This document shows, one piece after another, positions 11,884 through 23,014 of a DNA stretch of 64,000 nt. How positions within the stretch are numbered: position 1 is the first letter of the stretch; each line of letters starts with the position of its first letter. The position numbers and the translations under genes are program-made. The notes below the pieces were generated by a model. The model saw only the letters and a list, made by a program, of their open reading frames with translations. It did no database searches and was not told the DNA's origin. Source of the stretch: Pollenia angustigena (Eukaryota > Arthropoda > Insecta > Diptera > Polleniidae); contig OV884059.1 in NCBI GenBank assembly GCA_930367215.1, forward strand, positions 98,134,993 through 98,198,992, given 5' to 3'.

Positions 11884-12365
11884 CCGGCTTCGTTAGCTAA
11901 AGCTTCTCTGCACAGCCGGCCTTCGGCCGGGCGCAAGGATTTTCTCTTCTATGGTATAACAAAAACCGGCTTCGCTAACTAAAGCTTCTCTGAATAGCCG
12001 GCCTTCGGCCGGGCGCATGGATTTTCTCCTCTATGATATAACAAAAATGAGCTTTGCTAACTAAATCTTCTCTGTATAGCCGGATTTCGGCCGGTCGCAA
12101 AGAATTACTCCTCTATGGTATAACAAAAACCGGCCTCGCAAACTAAAGCTTCTCTGAACAACCGGCCTTCGGCCGTGTGAAAAAATTTTCTCCTTTATGG
12201 TATAACAAGTACCGGTTTCGCTAAGTAAAGCTTCTAAAATCTGCCTTGTTCCGAACGAAGGTCGACTACGCAGAGAAGCTTTAGTTAGCGAAGCCGGTTT
12301 TTGTTATACCATAGAGGAGAAAATCCTTGCGTCCGGCCGAAGGCCGGCTGTGCTAAGTTAGCAAA
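11884..12365. repeat. 82-bp tandem repeat plus an inverted unit
   Basis: Units start at about 11884, 11966, 12048, 12130 and 12212 (the last one partial). Each has CCGGCTTCGCTAACTAAAGC, the hairpin CCGGCCTTCGGCCGG and a TTTTCTCCTCTATGGTATAA end. A further unit in the opposite orientation occupies about 12263-12365. The GC-rich stem-loop stands out sharply from the AT-rich surroundings. Confidence 0.8.
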
Positions 12366-12880
12366 GCCAACCAATGGCAGACTTAGGATTTTCGGTACCA
12401 ATTACCACAGTCTTTATTTTTTTTTATTCAATTTCCAAACCTATTTAGCTTTTGACCTCTGCATCTCAGAGCTTGGCAGTAATGGAACCAGCAACCTTTA
12501 AATGACGCATTAGGAAATACATTTTCTAAAGCCTGCCCTAAAGCTGCTTCATAGTCTGTATGAAAAGCCAAATATTCGAATTGTAAAAAATTTTAACGGT
12601 ATTTGAAACAAATTTTACATATATTAATATTTTTGGTTGTGGACATTATGAAACTTTGCAAAGTGTCATAACGTCCAGACGTTATGACACTGCTCTGATG
12701 GACATTATGACACTTTTAAAAGTGTCATAAAGTCCATGGACACTATGACACTGACCTTTATTACATGTCACCTCCTCAATTTTCGAAATAACAGTATATC
12801 TCGGAAACCAGAGCTAACCTAAAAAAAACGGTTAGCACCATTGGATTCAGCTTACCCGCATAATGTTAAAACGCCATTTC

Positions 12881-14034
12881 CCGGTTGTTCTGTCTTTTCA
12901 ACTAGCACAGTGTTATTATCGCGAAAAAATGGTCGAAATTTCTATGCTCTGTGGCTGGTTAATTTAATGTATTCACGACTTTAAGAAGTTTAAAAGAACG
13001 AAAAATACCAAACCAAATACTGAGTTAAACAATTTTCCGGTGTTTTTCTTCCAAAAATCTAAATATCTTGCATACTAAACGCACTTACTTTTGTGATGTA
13101 AATTTTTGTTATTTATTTTTTTTACTCTGTTCAAATTTAACAAACATAAGAATAAAGATTTTTTTTATGAGTCTCGAGATGCAAAGAAAAGCTGTATACT
13201 TATTTTAGTGATACACTGTATATGTACATAGCCCAAACTTTTTAACCTAATGACTTGCTTGTTTCTTTTTTTTTTTCAAAAATTATAAAAAGTGGTATGA
13301 TTACTGTTAGTTTCACGCCGTTTTAATGAAATCATAGCATTACCCGGTGAACTGCTAAAGCGTGGAGGCATCAAAAACTTAATGCATTAAACTGTAGAAA
13401 AAATAAATCGGAGAAATTAAAAAGTTATGGTCTCAAGAATCGTATAACATATAAGACCTTCACCGAAATTTCTAGAGTCAAGTTTTTAATAAAACTACTA
13501 AATAAGTACATTGGGTCTTAGATGTTAAAGGTTATACATAAATAGTTATATGTATGTATGGAACTGACATATATCTGTCTGCTACTTGTTACTATGTATA
13601 CGTTTTTCAATGGTTTTGTTTAGGTGTACTTTTACATTCACCGTCTTAATATTGTGTTTTCTTTAAATTGGTTAAACAGGTTTACTTTTTTTTCTTTATT
13701 TATTCATGTTTTTAACAAATGTTCAAAACAAAAGGTTCATTGATCTGTTTTCTTTTTTGGACTTAATTTTTTAAGGTGCTGATTTGCATTTCAATAGATT
13801 AACAACAATGATAGTTGGGGTTGTTGCAAATGCAACATATGCCATTTCCAAACTTTACCATCATTCGCAATCTAATTAAAATGTTTATACATTAATTAAG
13901 AAAATAAAAAATAGCTGCAATAAGTAAAATTAAAATATCAAACAAAGTTATTGTTTTTGTATTTATGTTTTATACACTTAAACCATACAGTAATACGAAA
14001 TAAAAAGGTAAGAAAGTATTGTCATTAAACGCGC
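12881..14034. other. AT-rich non-coding DNA
   Basis: No gene, repeat end or RNA is supported here. Confidence 0.45.
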
Positions 14035-14440
14035 ACATATAACACTTAGGGCTTGTTTTATTTGAAACTTTGTTTTCTATATGTGTTTAAAATATTAACA
14101 GCGTAGCTGCATTTTCCAATTGTTATGCCGTTTTAAAAAACAAACATTTCGAAATTTTGTTAAAAAATTATATTTTTATATTTTTTAAGCGATTGTACCG
14201 ATAAGAAAAGTTTAAGTCCTGCTTTAAGGTTTTTTTTTGCGGAGTTTCGGATTTTTTAGTCTAATAAATAAACTAAGCCGATTTTGAGTAAAACGAACAT
14301 ATGTTGTGCAACCTCCTCCATTCCCGCAATAACGGTATATCTAAAAAAAGCAAACCAAAAAAAAAAAAAACGGTTAGCAGAACTGGATTCAGTGTACTCA
14401 AAATACGTTAACCTGTTGGTTTCCCCGCTTGACAGAAAAA
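14035..14440. repeat. Second copy of the 10965-12880 repeat, uninterrupted
   Basis: It shares GCTGCATTTTCCAATT, ATATGTTGTGCAACCTCCTC and ACGGTTAGC...TGGATTCAG blocks with the first copy. It runs straight through the site where the 1.2-kb element is inserted at 11563. Confidence 0.55.
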
Positions 14441-15339
14441 TAAATTGTCAAATTCCAAGAAAGTTATCAACCAAATATTTTGTAAATATGACACACTCGT
14501 ATTAAAATTTTTATTTAATTGTCAACAAATATTTTATTAAATATTACAAATTCATTGTTAAAAATATTTATTGACCATTAACACTTTAAATAAACAAAAG
14601 TATTTTTTTACAAATTCGGTTGTTAATTTTTTGAATTAAAAATTAATTATTTTGACGAATATGTTATTCAATATGACAATTGATTTGTCGTAATTTTTCT
14701 TTCTGTGTATCTATCGCCAAAACTATTTTCGGTAATTTGTATGTCAATACCAAAATTTTAGGCAGTATTAATTGAAAATCCAACAAAATTTTGTTAGATG
14801 CTTTAGATAGCAAGAAAATAAGTTGGGACAAAATTGAAGCTTAATGCAAACACAATAAGACGGTTTATGAGCATAATGACTCTATGCTAGAAAGAAGCTT
14901 GCATGGAGACTATTAAAAATTTTTAACCGATTTTCAATATTTTGAAATGGGTTGGCCCTTGTGCGAATTATAATCTATGTACTTTCTTTTGTTTATCAAA
15001 TTACATTCATAATTGGGACTTGTACTTTGCGCAAAAAGTGTGTATTGATTGCCAACCGGACGGACGGACATCGTTAGATCGAATTATTAATTGATGATAA
15101 GTTAATCGTTATGCTAAAAGTTGGGCCTATAACCTATATCGTAAGGTATTACAAACATTAACACAAACTCATAATAGCCTGTCGGTTATTGTCGCGTGGG
15201 TAAAAAAACTTCAAAGATTTCATCCTTTCTCCTAACTAAATAAAAAATTTTTAATAGACTGACAATATGTCTTTAGTGAGCCAGTGTCTAGAGATTTGTA
15301 AAACAAGCAACAAATTAAAAGATTGCTGCATAAAAATGT
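14441..15339. other. AT-rich DNA with a possible degraded Helentron-like fragment
   Basis: Around 15055-15210 the order GACGGACGGACATCGTTAGA ... ACAAACATTAACACAAACTC recalls the 5' part of the Helentron-like family in inverted orientation, but similarity is faint. The rest is featureless. Confidence 0.3.
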
Positions 15340-15705
15340 GGGGGATTTCATGTTAAGTGGCCCAACTATTGAAACCAATGGCTTCCGATTGGGATGAAAT
15401 TTGCATCCGATTGGATAGTAGTTTGGACACAATTTTTCTACAAGATCGATCAAGAACTCTCTGATTGAACCTGTTGGGCAAAAGAAAGCTTAAGTTTTTC
15501 CTTTAAGAGCTTCTTGGTCGCTTAGTGAGATGCGAGTGGAATATCTATTAAAATAAATGTTTTGTAACTCAAAACAACGCTTTTTCGATTATAAGCAACG
15601 CTTTTTCGATTAATGCACTACTTGGAATTTGTCTTTCCTATTTCAATCGGAAGACATCGATTTCAAAAGTTGGTTCACTTGACATGGAATCTCCCATATA
15701 TTTCT
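15340..15705. mobile_element. Relative of the fold-back element at 43917
   Basis: Left and right segments share the blocks GGATTTCATGT, GGAAGACATCGATTT and CAAGATCGATCAAG with the arms at 43917-44150 and 44305-44545, again in opposed orientation around a short spacer. Confidence 0.5.
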
Positions 15706-16320
15706 CAAGCTAATCTTTTTTAGTTACGCAAATTTTTATTTTTTACAATAAATTTACAATAATTAAAATTTTTTAGCCTCGTTTTCATACATAAGTTAAA
15801 TTTTTTATTTCTTTTGGAGTTCCCTATTTAATAACTTTATTATTTAGCCTTAAGTAAAGCGAATTTAATTCAGACGATCAACAATTGTTTATATGGAAAT
15901 TTTTTGTGAATGTGGATTTGTTATTGACTTTTTGAATGAATAGTTTTTATAACACATTAACAAATATTATTAAATATTGAAAGAGTCTGGCTTTTGTTTT
16001 TAAAATAGTTTTACATTCAATTTGATAGATATGAACTTGAACTTTGTGGATCATCATCACACCAGTATTTTAATATGTTTTTTTTTTTTTTTGTAATTTC
16101 CAATTTTGGAATTTACCTTTTAAATTTACAAAAAAAAAAAAAAAAACCAATAGTTTTTACTATTTCAGTGATACAATACGAATTAGGTGTATTTTTCTGC
16201 GATAGAGTTTGTAAATGTTTCTCTTTTGTTAGAGGTGAGATTTTTTTGTTTAACATTATAACATACGCTCTGCTAGACTGCACATTGGCTTGAACGCAAT
16301 CAACAGACGCTTTGCAGAGA
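15706..16320. other. Upstream region of the 16.3-kb promoter
   Basis: It is AT-rich with T and A homopolymer tracts at 16078-16145. It presumably includes proximal regulatory DNA of the secreted-protein gene, but no factor site can be named. Confidence 0.35.
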
Positions 16321-16327
16321 AAGAGGT

Positions 16328-16365
16328 ATATAAAGCTAATGCAACCAACGCGCCAACTACAGTCA
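16328..16365 (+). promoter_or_regulatory. TATA box and initiator of the Gln/Tyr-rich protein gene
   Basis: TATATAAA (16328-16335) is followed about 30 bp later by ACAGTC (16360-16365), close to the arthropod initiator consensus at the expected spacing. A leader and an ATG with a signal-peptide start follow. Assignment as a promoter is inference from spacing and the downstream exon. Confidence 0.6.
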
Positions 16366-16401
16366 AAGAAGTGGTTTTTATTGGAAAGCGTTACCGGATA
16401 A

Positions 16402-16474
16402 ATGAAAATTTTAAGCCGCAGAAACTAAAATAAATTAATTTTCATAACAAACAATGAAGTGCAAACAAATTTAA
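16402..16474 (+). promoter_or_regulatory. Two short upstream ORFs in the leader
   Basis: An eight-codon frame (16402-16428) and a six-codon frame (16454-16474) start with ATG in the predicted 5' leader and end before the main ATG at 16549. If the leader is as predicted, they could lower translation of the main frame. Confidence 0.4.
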
Positions 16475-16548
16475 AAAACTAATTAAAATAGTAGCTTTAT
16501 TAAAAAGAAAACAATTAAAGAAATTTTTTAAAACAAAAAAATATTAAA

Positions 16549-16569
16549 ATGAAGTTCTTACTAGTTGGG
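16549..16569 (+). CDS. Exon 1 coding part: start of a secreted Gln/Tyr-rich protein
   Basis: ATG at 16549 encodes MKFLLVG and stops exactly at a donor GGG|GTAAAA, leaving phase 0. Exon 2 at 50721 also begins in phase 0 with SCLFLLFITAIA. Joined, they give a textbook signal peptide: Lys after Met, a hydrophobic core, and an Ala-Ile-Ala cleavage motif at residues 17-19. A very short first coding exon followed by a long first intron is common in fly secreted-protein genes. The link across 34 kb is inferred from phase and signal-peptide completion; no transcript was available. Another, unseen first exon nearer exon 2 is possible. Confidence 0.6.
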
Positions 16570-16655
16570 GTAAAATTAAAAAAATTTAATTAAATTAAAA
16601 CAAAATATTATTTTGTCGAAAGTAAAATTTACATAATGTTAAATTTTTCAATTAT

Positions 16656-16690
16656 ATATGTATGTATTTTTTTTTTTTTTTTTTTTTCAA
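16656..16690. repeat. Poly-T tract
   Basis: About 25 T in a row near 16669-16687, just after the first exon. On the minus strand it could be the tail of an old retro-insertion, but no such body is recognised. Confidence 0.3.
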
Positions 16691-17101
16691 TGAAGTAAAA
16701 GTTACATCCTATTTTATCTAATAGTGGTTTCACTTGTTTAACAACATCTTGCCAATTAAATGCTGCAAGCAGCGGCAACAAATGCAGTTGTGCAGCTATA
16801 TATTTGTGTGCCGGAAGTTTTCTTATGAAGTGTTTTAACTCGTTATACAAGCTATTTAAATTGTTTTATATAAACAAAAGTTTTAAAGGATTTTACATAA
16901 CAAACTGATAAATACATAATTGTTTGTTTACCGGCATTAACGTATGCATACACCATACATATGTATTTATAAGCAATTAAACAAAATGAAATAAGAACTC
17001 AAGATCATCCAAATGTTACAGAATAAAATATTGACGCTTAACTATTCAAACTTTCATATATTGAAGTGCATACCAATTATTTCTTTGTAGTCAAATTAAA
17101 T

Positions 17102-17500
17102 ATGGGCATTTCCTGGTGTCACGAACGTACGTTCTTACGCCTTTGACGTACAAATAATATAGAAAACTAAACTTTTCCTAGCATTTTTTTCGATTCGATA
17201 GCATTTGGGTAGCTCTATGTTAAGTGCAAAAGATGGATTTCATCGAGTTTAAGTTTTCATAATAAGAACTATAATCCTGTGGTCACGAACGTACGCAAAA
17301 TAGAAGTCAACTTTGGCTGACAGTAGTGAAATGTAAAAATCTGCGCAATGGAACGGAATATCCAAAAGTGATTAATTTATTTTAAAAGTGTATTAATGTA
17401 GGGCTCCATCCAGTATTTACAAAATAAAATATCTCTCTCGGTTTTTGTTTAATTGGCTTATTTACAGGTCGCGAACGTACGGATCGCGAACGTACAATTT
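17102..17500. mobile_element. Truncated relative of the 18163 element (CACGAACGTACG repeats)
   Basis: A left end TGGGCATTTCC after TA resembles TGGGCAAATCC of the element at 18163. The motif TCRCGAACGTACG recurs near 17118, 17282, 17467 and 17483. A matching right end was not found. Confidence 0.4.
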
Positions 17501-18162
17501 TTCCATATGTTTTTTTATTATTATCACCATGCATTTTCCCATAAATGTGTTTAAATTTCCTTAACAAAAAAACTTAATGCTCCTTTTACAATTGATTGTA
17601 ATGGAGAGATTATGAAGAAAGAGTGTAAACATAACATATTTCTTGCATGTAAAATAAGTATATAAAACTGTCTTTAGAAGTAGAAAAAACAGAAAAATTT
17701 AAAATTTTCCAGTTTCCAGCACAAATTCCTTAAGTAAAACAGTTCAGATATGCTAGAAAACCATTCTTTAATAAGAACCATTCTTTTATAATAATAAACA
17801 ATAAAAGACGATGATAATGAACATTTTATTTTTTCATCCTGGTATACCATTCTGGGGAAATGTTAATAAAAAGTTTCAAATACACCCAGAGAAAAGGCAT
17901 TTTTCTATATGATCACCTTCAAATTAATTAATTAATTATGGTTAGTTAACCATATTATTGTCACCGGGAACCATACTTTGGTTTAATAAGTCCATCAAGC
18001 AGGAACAACACTATAATGGGTGCATCCGATTGGTTGATAATAATAAAAAAAATGTTTAAGACTTATAGTGGCATGGTTGTATTTCAACTATAGCATGTTG
18101 CTCTTGTACTATACAAACTGAAAACCAAACAATTTTCAGTTGAAAACAAATTATTGTCATAT

Positions 18163-18952
18163 GGGCAAATCCCAGAAACAGTCCACCAACCAAAAATTTA
18201 TCAAATGAATTTTTTTTAACGGAATATAAGACTAGATGTTTAATTTCATTTTTATATTAAAAAATATGTATTTCAATGATCATCAATGCAATAATTTTTA
18301 CCAAATCCTACCCCACTGCTGACTTTTTAAAAAAAATGCGTGAATTTAGCATTATTTTTGGTGATTTTTGTGCTTAAAATAGCACTTAGAGCAAACTTAT
18401 CAAAATATAAATTTCGTTAAAATAAAAGTTGATATTCATTAGTTAACAAATTGGTTTAAGAAATGCAATTCATAAAAATATAATTTGTTTTGTTAAAATA
18501 AATAAAATATAATAATACAATACTACTGGAAAAACTGTAGCGTGCGTTACGTAGCGTGCGTCACAAAGGGTTCACGGCTTTTGTCAAAAAATCACAACAT
18601 TTTTTGGCTGCAAATACGTACGTGCGTTTAGAATTCTCTTATACTCATCTTTCATTTAGGAATCAGATTTTGTATACCTTATCATGCCAAATTCGCTAAA
18701 AATTAGGAAAACGCACTTCAGCCTTTGAAGTTACTTCCACTTTTTGTAGCGTGCGTCACAAAATTTTGTGATCAATTATTTCGCAACAATTACTTGCTAA
18801 GAAATTATGATATATGCCATTTGTAAGTACATATTAATGTCAGTAAATACTATATATAAGTTGAAGCTATATTTTTTGAAAGACAAAAAAATGTGTATAT
18901 TTCAATCAGAAAACGTGTGCGAATGTAGCGTTCGTCACTCAGGATTTGCCCA
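18163..18952. mobile_element. TA-flanked element with GTAGCGTGCGTCAC repeats
   Basis: Ends TGGGCAAATCCC and, inverted, TGGGCAAATCCT are flanked by TA (18161-18162 and 18953-18954). Uninterrupted MITE copies show the empty site CATATTTA. GTAGCGTGCGTCAC or a one-base variant occurs at 18537, 18551, 18746 and 18924. It is 790 bp and non-coding, and suits the Tc1/mariner-type target. Confidence 0.75.
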
Positions 18953-19307
18953 TATTTAACCATATTATGTAAATATTTATACACACATAATAAACTATTA
19001 ATATTCCTATTGATAATGCCATAACATCAGAACTGTGACACTAATGTTATTACAAATGGCGTCAATGAAGCACCAATCCAATGACGAACTTAAACACAAA
19101 ATTTTGTCATATTTTAGGCGTCATACTATGACGAGAGTGACATCAATTCGATAATATTTTTTTGTGTATTATTAACATTATTTTTATGTTTAAAAGCAAA
19201 ATAAGAAGCAAAAAATTCCCATATTCTATTTGCTTAAATGACTCCGATTCGTCATTTCTGTGATGCCAATGTGTCGTTCCATTGATGACATAATTTTAAT
19301 GGTTGAC

Positions 19308-20707
19308 TAGGGTTGCCATACTTACTGTTTTAAGCAGTACATGTACTGATTTTTTGCAATTGTACTGTTTTATGCACAACTCCTAAAACAGTACGCAAAT
19401 GTACTGTTTTTTGCACTTTGTACAGTTTTTTGTACTGTTTTTTTTGCTCAGTCTATATTTAACAGTATACTGTTAAATATAGTATACTGGCTTACAAAAA
19501 TTATGTTGTGTTAAAAAAAAAGTTCTAAAATAATAAGAGTTTTTACGCTGTGGTCATTGTTTTCTCATAAATACACAGTAGAAATCTAAATTATAATGGG
19601 TGGCTCGTAGCAGTGGTATATTTTCATGTTGTTATGATTTTATGGCTACCTCTTCCAATAGTCTTTCCCTTTCCACACCTGAGAAAGACAAAAATAAAAT
19701 CTAAATTTTTTTTAAGTACTAAAAAAATACTTATTCCAACACAATTATCGTTAATTTTTAGAATCACGTGAAATTGAAAACAAACAAATTTGGAAAATTC
19801 TCCGTGTTCAAAATTTAGAAAAATACCTAATACCTTTGAGGACCACTTTTCTTTACCTAAACTACTGAAATAAGAAAAAGATAAGTTAATTTTTACAAAA
19901 ATTTTATTGAAAATATTCATCGTTTTCAATTTCACTTGATTTTAAATATTTTCAGATTTTGTGAAATAAAAATAAACCAAACTATTTTTTTTTTTTTTTT
20001 TTGGATTTTATAGATTAATGGCCAATTTCACCAAGTTCAGGTTTAATTAACTTTCATAATAAAAGTCAAAAAACCTAGTGTTTTAGTAATAGTTAATTAA
20101 AGCTGAACTTGGTAAAATTAGCCGTAAATAATTTTAAAAAATTGTTTAAAATTGGAAAATTAATTTAGGAAACAAACATTTTCTCAAATTCTAAATGATT
20201 TGTGAACTATGTGTGTAGTGAAAATTGCTTTAAATACGAATTTGTTTAAAACAAATCGTACTTACACAATCAATTAATTATTTTGAGCTAAGTAAGGCTT
20301 TTCTCCTTTCTTATATGGCTTAAAGCAATGTTATCATTTTCCTGGACAAATGATTAGTTTGTGGTGTTTGCTTTTTAAACGCAAATGGAGTAATTTCATA
20401 TATTTATGAAACTTTAAACATTTTAAGTGAATTTCTTTATATAATTGTTGTTGCATATTCAATCAAAAGTTTAAAATATTTACCCCAAGTTTAGTTAAAA
20501 CTAACTATTACTTTAACTTCCAGCTTGCAATATGTTTTGACATCTTGAACTGATAGTTTATTATAGCTGAACTTTCTGAAATTGGGGGTTATTAATTAAA
20601 ACAAATGGTTAAGTTTTCGTCAAAAAAATGTACTGTTTTTTTCTTGATTGTACTGTTTTTTTGTATTCAATGTACTGTTTTTCCCAATTTAAAATCTGGC
20701 TACCCTA
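19308..20707. mobile_element. hAT-type non-autonomous element with TGTACTGTTTTT repeats
   Basis: Ends TAGGGTTGCCA and, inverted, TAGGGTAGCCA are flanked by a perfect 8-bp duplication TGGTTGAC (19300-19307 and 20708-20715). TGTACTGTTTTT-like strings cluster just inside both ends, as expected for subterminal transposase-binding repeats of hAT elements. A 103-codon frame on the minus strand (19624-19935) has no recognisable domain. Confidence 0.85.
20020..20123. mobile_element. Small inverted-repeat insertion inside the hAT element
   Basis: GGCCAATTTCACCAAGTTCA at the left is mirrored at the right (inverted GGCTAATTTTACCAAGTTCA), with a spacer of about 40 bp. This is a 104-bp MITE or hairpin. 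Confidence 0.55.
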
Positions 20708-20976
20708 TGGTTGACCCTGATGACAATTAGGCAACGTGATGTTAAGACTGACATCACAATGATGAAAGGTGTCATGGGGTCAAAAAACGAAGACAATTGT
20801 CATAGTACTGATGTCAAAATACATGAGCGTTATCACGCCTTATCTATCAGTGTAAGGTTGTGGCTTCGTAATGGAGGATTCATTTAACCATATTACAGTT
20901 GCCGACGACAACAAAATGGACAAATTAATCATATTATTTTAAAAATAATGTTATTGAAAAATGCTTTTTCACCGCG

Positions 20977-22110
20977 AGTTTTTTCCGAAACCTTTGCCAA
21001 TTCTATACGTAAACAACTTAGTTAACAAGGATATACGTAATTATTACTGTTAAAAGCTTAACTCAAAAATGTTTCAAAGATTTTTTCAACCCTATCCAAA
21101 GTCTCCGAAAAGTAAAGAGTTGTGTAACTATTTTTTAATAGATCTGTACAATATTACCACAAATGCGAATTGGATTACAAAGCAATTGAAGTTTTAATAA
21201 CTTTTAAGGTTGATTTACATTTTGCAAAGAAATCCCGCTTAGGGCAACGTTTTATTAGTGAACTGTGTTGACTTTTGGCTTTTATAAATAAAAATACTTT
21301 TCCGAAAAAAATGAAACAAGGTGAAGATACACTTCCACAGATCTAATTTTGTAGAGATATTGCAGCATACATACATTTGTTTAAGGTCCTGCACTTTAAA
21401 ACTATTAAAAATTTTCAAAACTTGCACATATTGTGTTCAGGCACAGAAATTATGGAAGAAGAGATAAATGACTTACCCGATTAAGACATTAAGCCACTTT
21501 TGTTTACCGAATTTCTACTGGTTTTTATGCTCACTACTGAGAATGTTTGAATGGAATTGACAAATGATATGATTGATGGCCCTGTGGCTTTTTCTAAGTG
21601 CCATTAGCATTTAACAAAAATAAAACTCGGTGTTGTGAAATATTTAATAAAGTTAATAAAAAAAGCAAGTAATTTCTCTTACAGTAAACATTTTATTATT
21701 TCGCTAAATCATATATGACCCAAAGACCTTTAGATATACGGTCCATTTAATATTTTTTAAATGTCACATTTATGCTATGGATGTCACTTAGTGTCAAAAA
21801 TCAATTTTGTTCAGTTCTCGTAACATTTTTTTTTTTTTTTTTTTAATTAAATTTTGCATACAAAAAAAGCTGGTATAATATTTCAGTCAAAAATCACCAA
21901 GAACGGAGAAAAAATACAAAAAAAGTCTCAGAAAAACATTAAGTACACTTCAGCTTCACTTCAGCTTCATCGATTTTAGTTTTGATACAAATGTAGAAAT
22001 GGTTTTCATGAGCACCTGCCATATGGCCTAATCTTATACTGAACCTTAACCACTGGGTGACGAACACAAACATCAACATTATAATGTACTTTATTATTTA
22101 AATAAGTCTG
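20977..22110. other. Intronic AT-rich DNA
   Basis: No repeat ends or coding sequence are supported. A poly-T run lies at about 21828-21845. Confidence 0.4.
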
Positions 22111-22193
22111 GGTTCACACTATGAAAGTTTTCTGTTCTCTTCCCTCTCACCAATAAACTCAGACTTTCTGAAAGAAAACGTTCATGGTGTTAA
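22111..22193. mobile_element. Second CACACTATGAAAG MITE copy
   Basis: GGTTCACACTATGAAAGTTT and a reverse-complement right arm match the element at 577-710, with a shortened left arm. Confidence 0.7.
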
Positions 22194-22323
22194 CGAGACT
22201 AATCAGGGTTGTCAATTTTATTTTTTTTTTTTTTTTTTTGGTAACCCAGCTTTTATCGTTTAAAGTAGCGTTGCCACTCTTGTTTAGATATGGTATTTCA
22301 GCGCTGAAATTAAGAAGAAGAAA

Positions 22324-22354
22324 ATGTAGGTATGACTGTAAGTCATACCTACAT
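22324..22354. repeat. Perfect 14-bp stem-loop
   Basis: ATGTAGGTATGACT is followed by a 3-bp loop and its exact reverse complement. It is downstream of hAT-end-like strings (CAGGGTTGTCA near 22206 and GTTGCCACTC near 22271). Confidence 0.5.
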
Positions 22355-23014
22355 ATTTTTAATTAAAAATAATTGCTTATATAACGCTGTTGCCTTTTTT
22401 ATTTTTTATGATTAATTTATTTAGTTTATGTACAATTTTTATTGTTAATGTTTTTTTTTTATGCATGCGATAAACACAACTTATAGGTAACGATGCATGT
22501 AATAACATATCGCTCATTCACTCAAATAGTGTCATAATTAAAAAAAAAACAATTTTTAATAGAGCCCTTTTAAGACTTTCATCAAAAGTAAAAAAAAAAA
22601 TGTCTTTCTACACCAGAATACATCTTTTTCCTCAAAACAAGCAACGATCTTAATCTTATGAATAATACCTAATGAAAAACTGATATGGGTATTTCCACCT
22701 TCTTTTTGTCACGTTACGCCATCAAGCATTTTAAATTGTTCTTCAAAGAATAATTTATAAATTAACTTAATACATTTTTTTCATTTTGGTGTTAATCGCA
22801 ATTGAGTGAAAGAGAGAACAAATTTGGACAACATGGGTCTAAAATACAAGATAATTTGCTTGGCGCCGTAACTTGACACTTCTGTGGAAATGCCGATATG
22901 TATCATTGCTAAAAAAAAAAAATCAAAATAGAAATAAGTGTGCTTCTTATTTTTTGACACTATTAAAATAAATGAGCTATATGTATATCGACATATACGG
23001 ATGCAAAAGTTATT
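22355..23014. other. Intronic AT-rich DNA
   Basis: Nothing identifiable beyond A and T tracts. Confidence 0.4.

Larger units (their letters stand above)
11563..12770. mobile_element. Unclassified 1.2-kb element with GACAC palindromes
   Basis: Terminal inverted repeats of about 70 bp (left GGCATGTCATAACGTCCAGT, right inverted GACATGTAATAAAGGTCAGT) contain repeated GTCATAATGTCC blocks and the palindrome GACACTTTTAAAAGTGTC on both sides. The flanks CCTCCTCC (11554-11561) and CCTCCTCA (12771-12778) form an 8-bp target duplication, and the repeat at 14309 shows the uninterrupted site. The length of the duplication would suit hAT, but the ends are not typical. There is no transposase, so it is non-autonomous. 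Confidence 0.65.
10965..12880. repeat. Old dispersed repeat interrupted by a 1.2-kb element
   Basis: The left flank (10965-11050, with CGCTGAATCAAGTGATGCTA and GGTTAGCTCTAG) and right flank (12780-12870, with CCAGAGCTAACC and GGATTCAGC) are inverted repeats of each other. The left interior (11300-11560, ending GTTGTGCAACCTCCTCC) matches 14040-14320 directly. The two parts are separated by the insertion at 11563-12770. Confidence 0.6.
18982..20852. mobile_element. Probable TA-flanked element interrupted by a hAT
   Basis: Weak ends CACACATAATAA and, inverted, CACTGATAGATAA stand next to TA in the interrupted MITE. The interior is rich in GACATCA/TGATGTC motifs. Its continuity is split by the hAT element at 19308. 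Confidence 0.4.
17885..20976. mobile_element. ACCATATTATGGT MITE, copy c, split by nested insertions
   Basis: The left end CCCAGAGAAAAGGCAT and typical interior run to 18162, with pieces at 18953-18980 and 20853-20976. The intact copies at 6433 and 53679 show that these pieces are normally contiguous. Two separate insertions, one carrying a third element, expand it to 3.1 kb. Confidence 0.6.
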
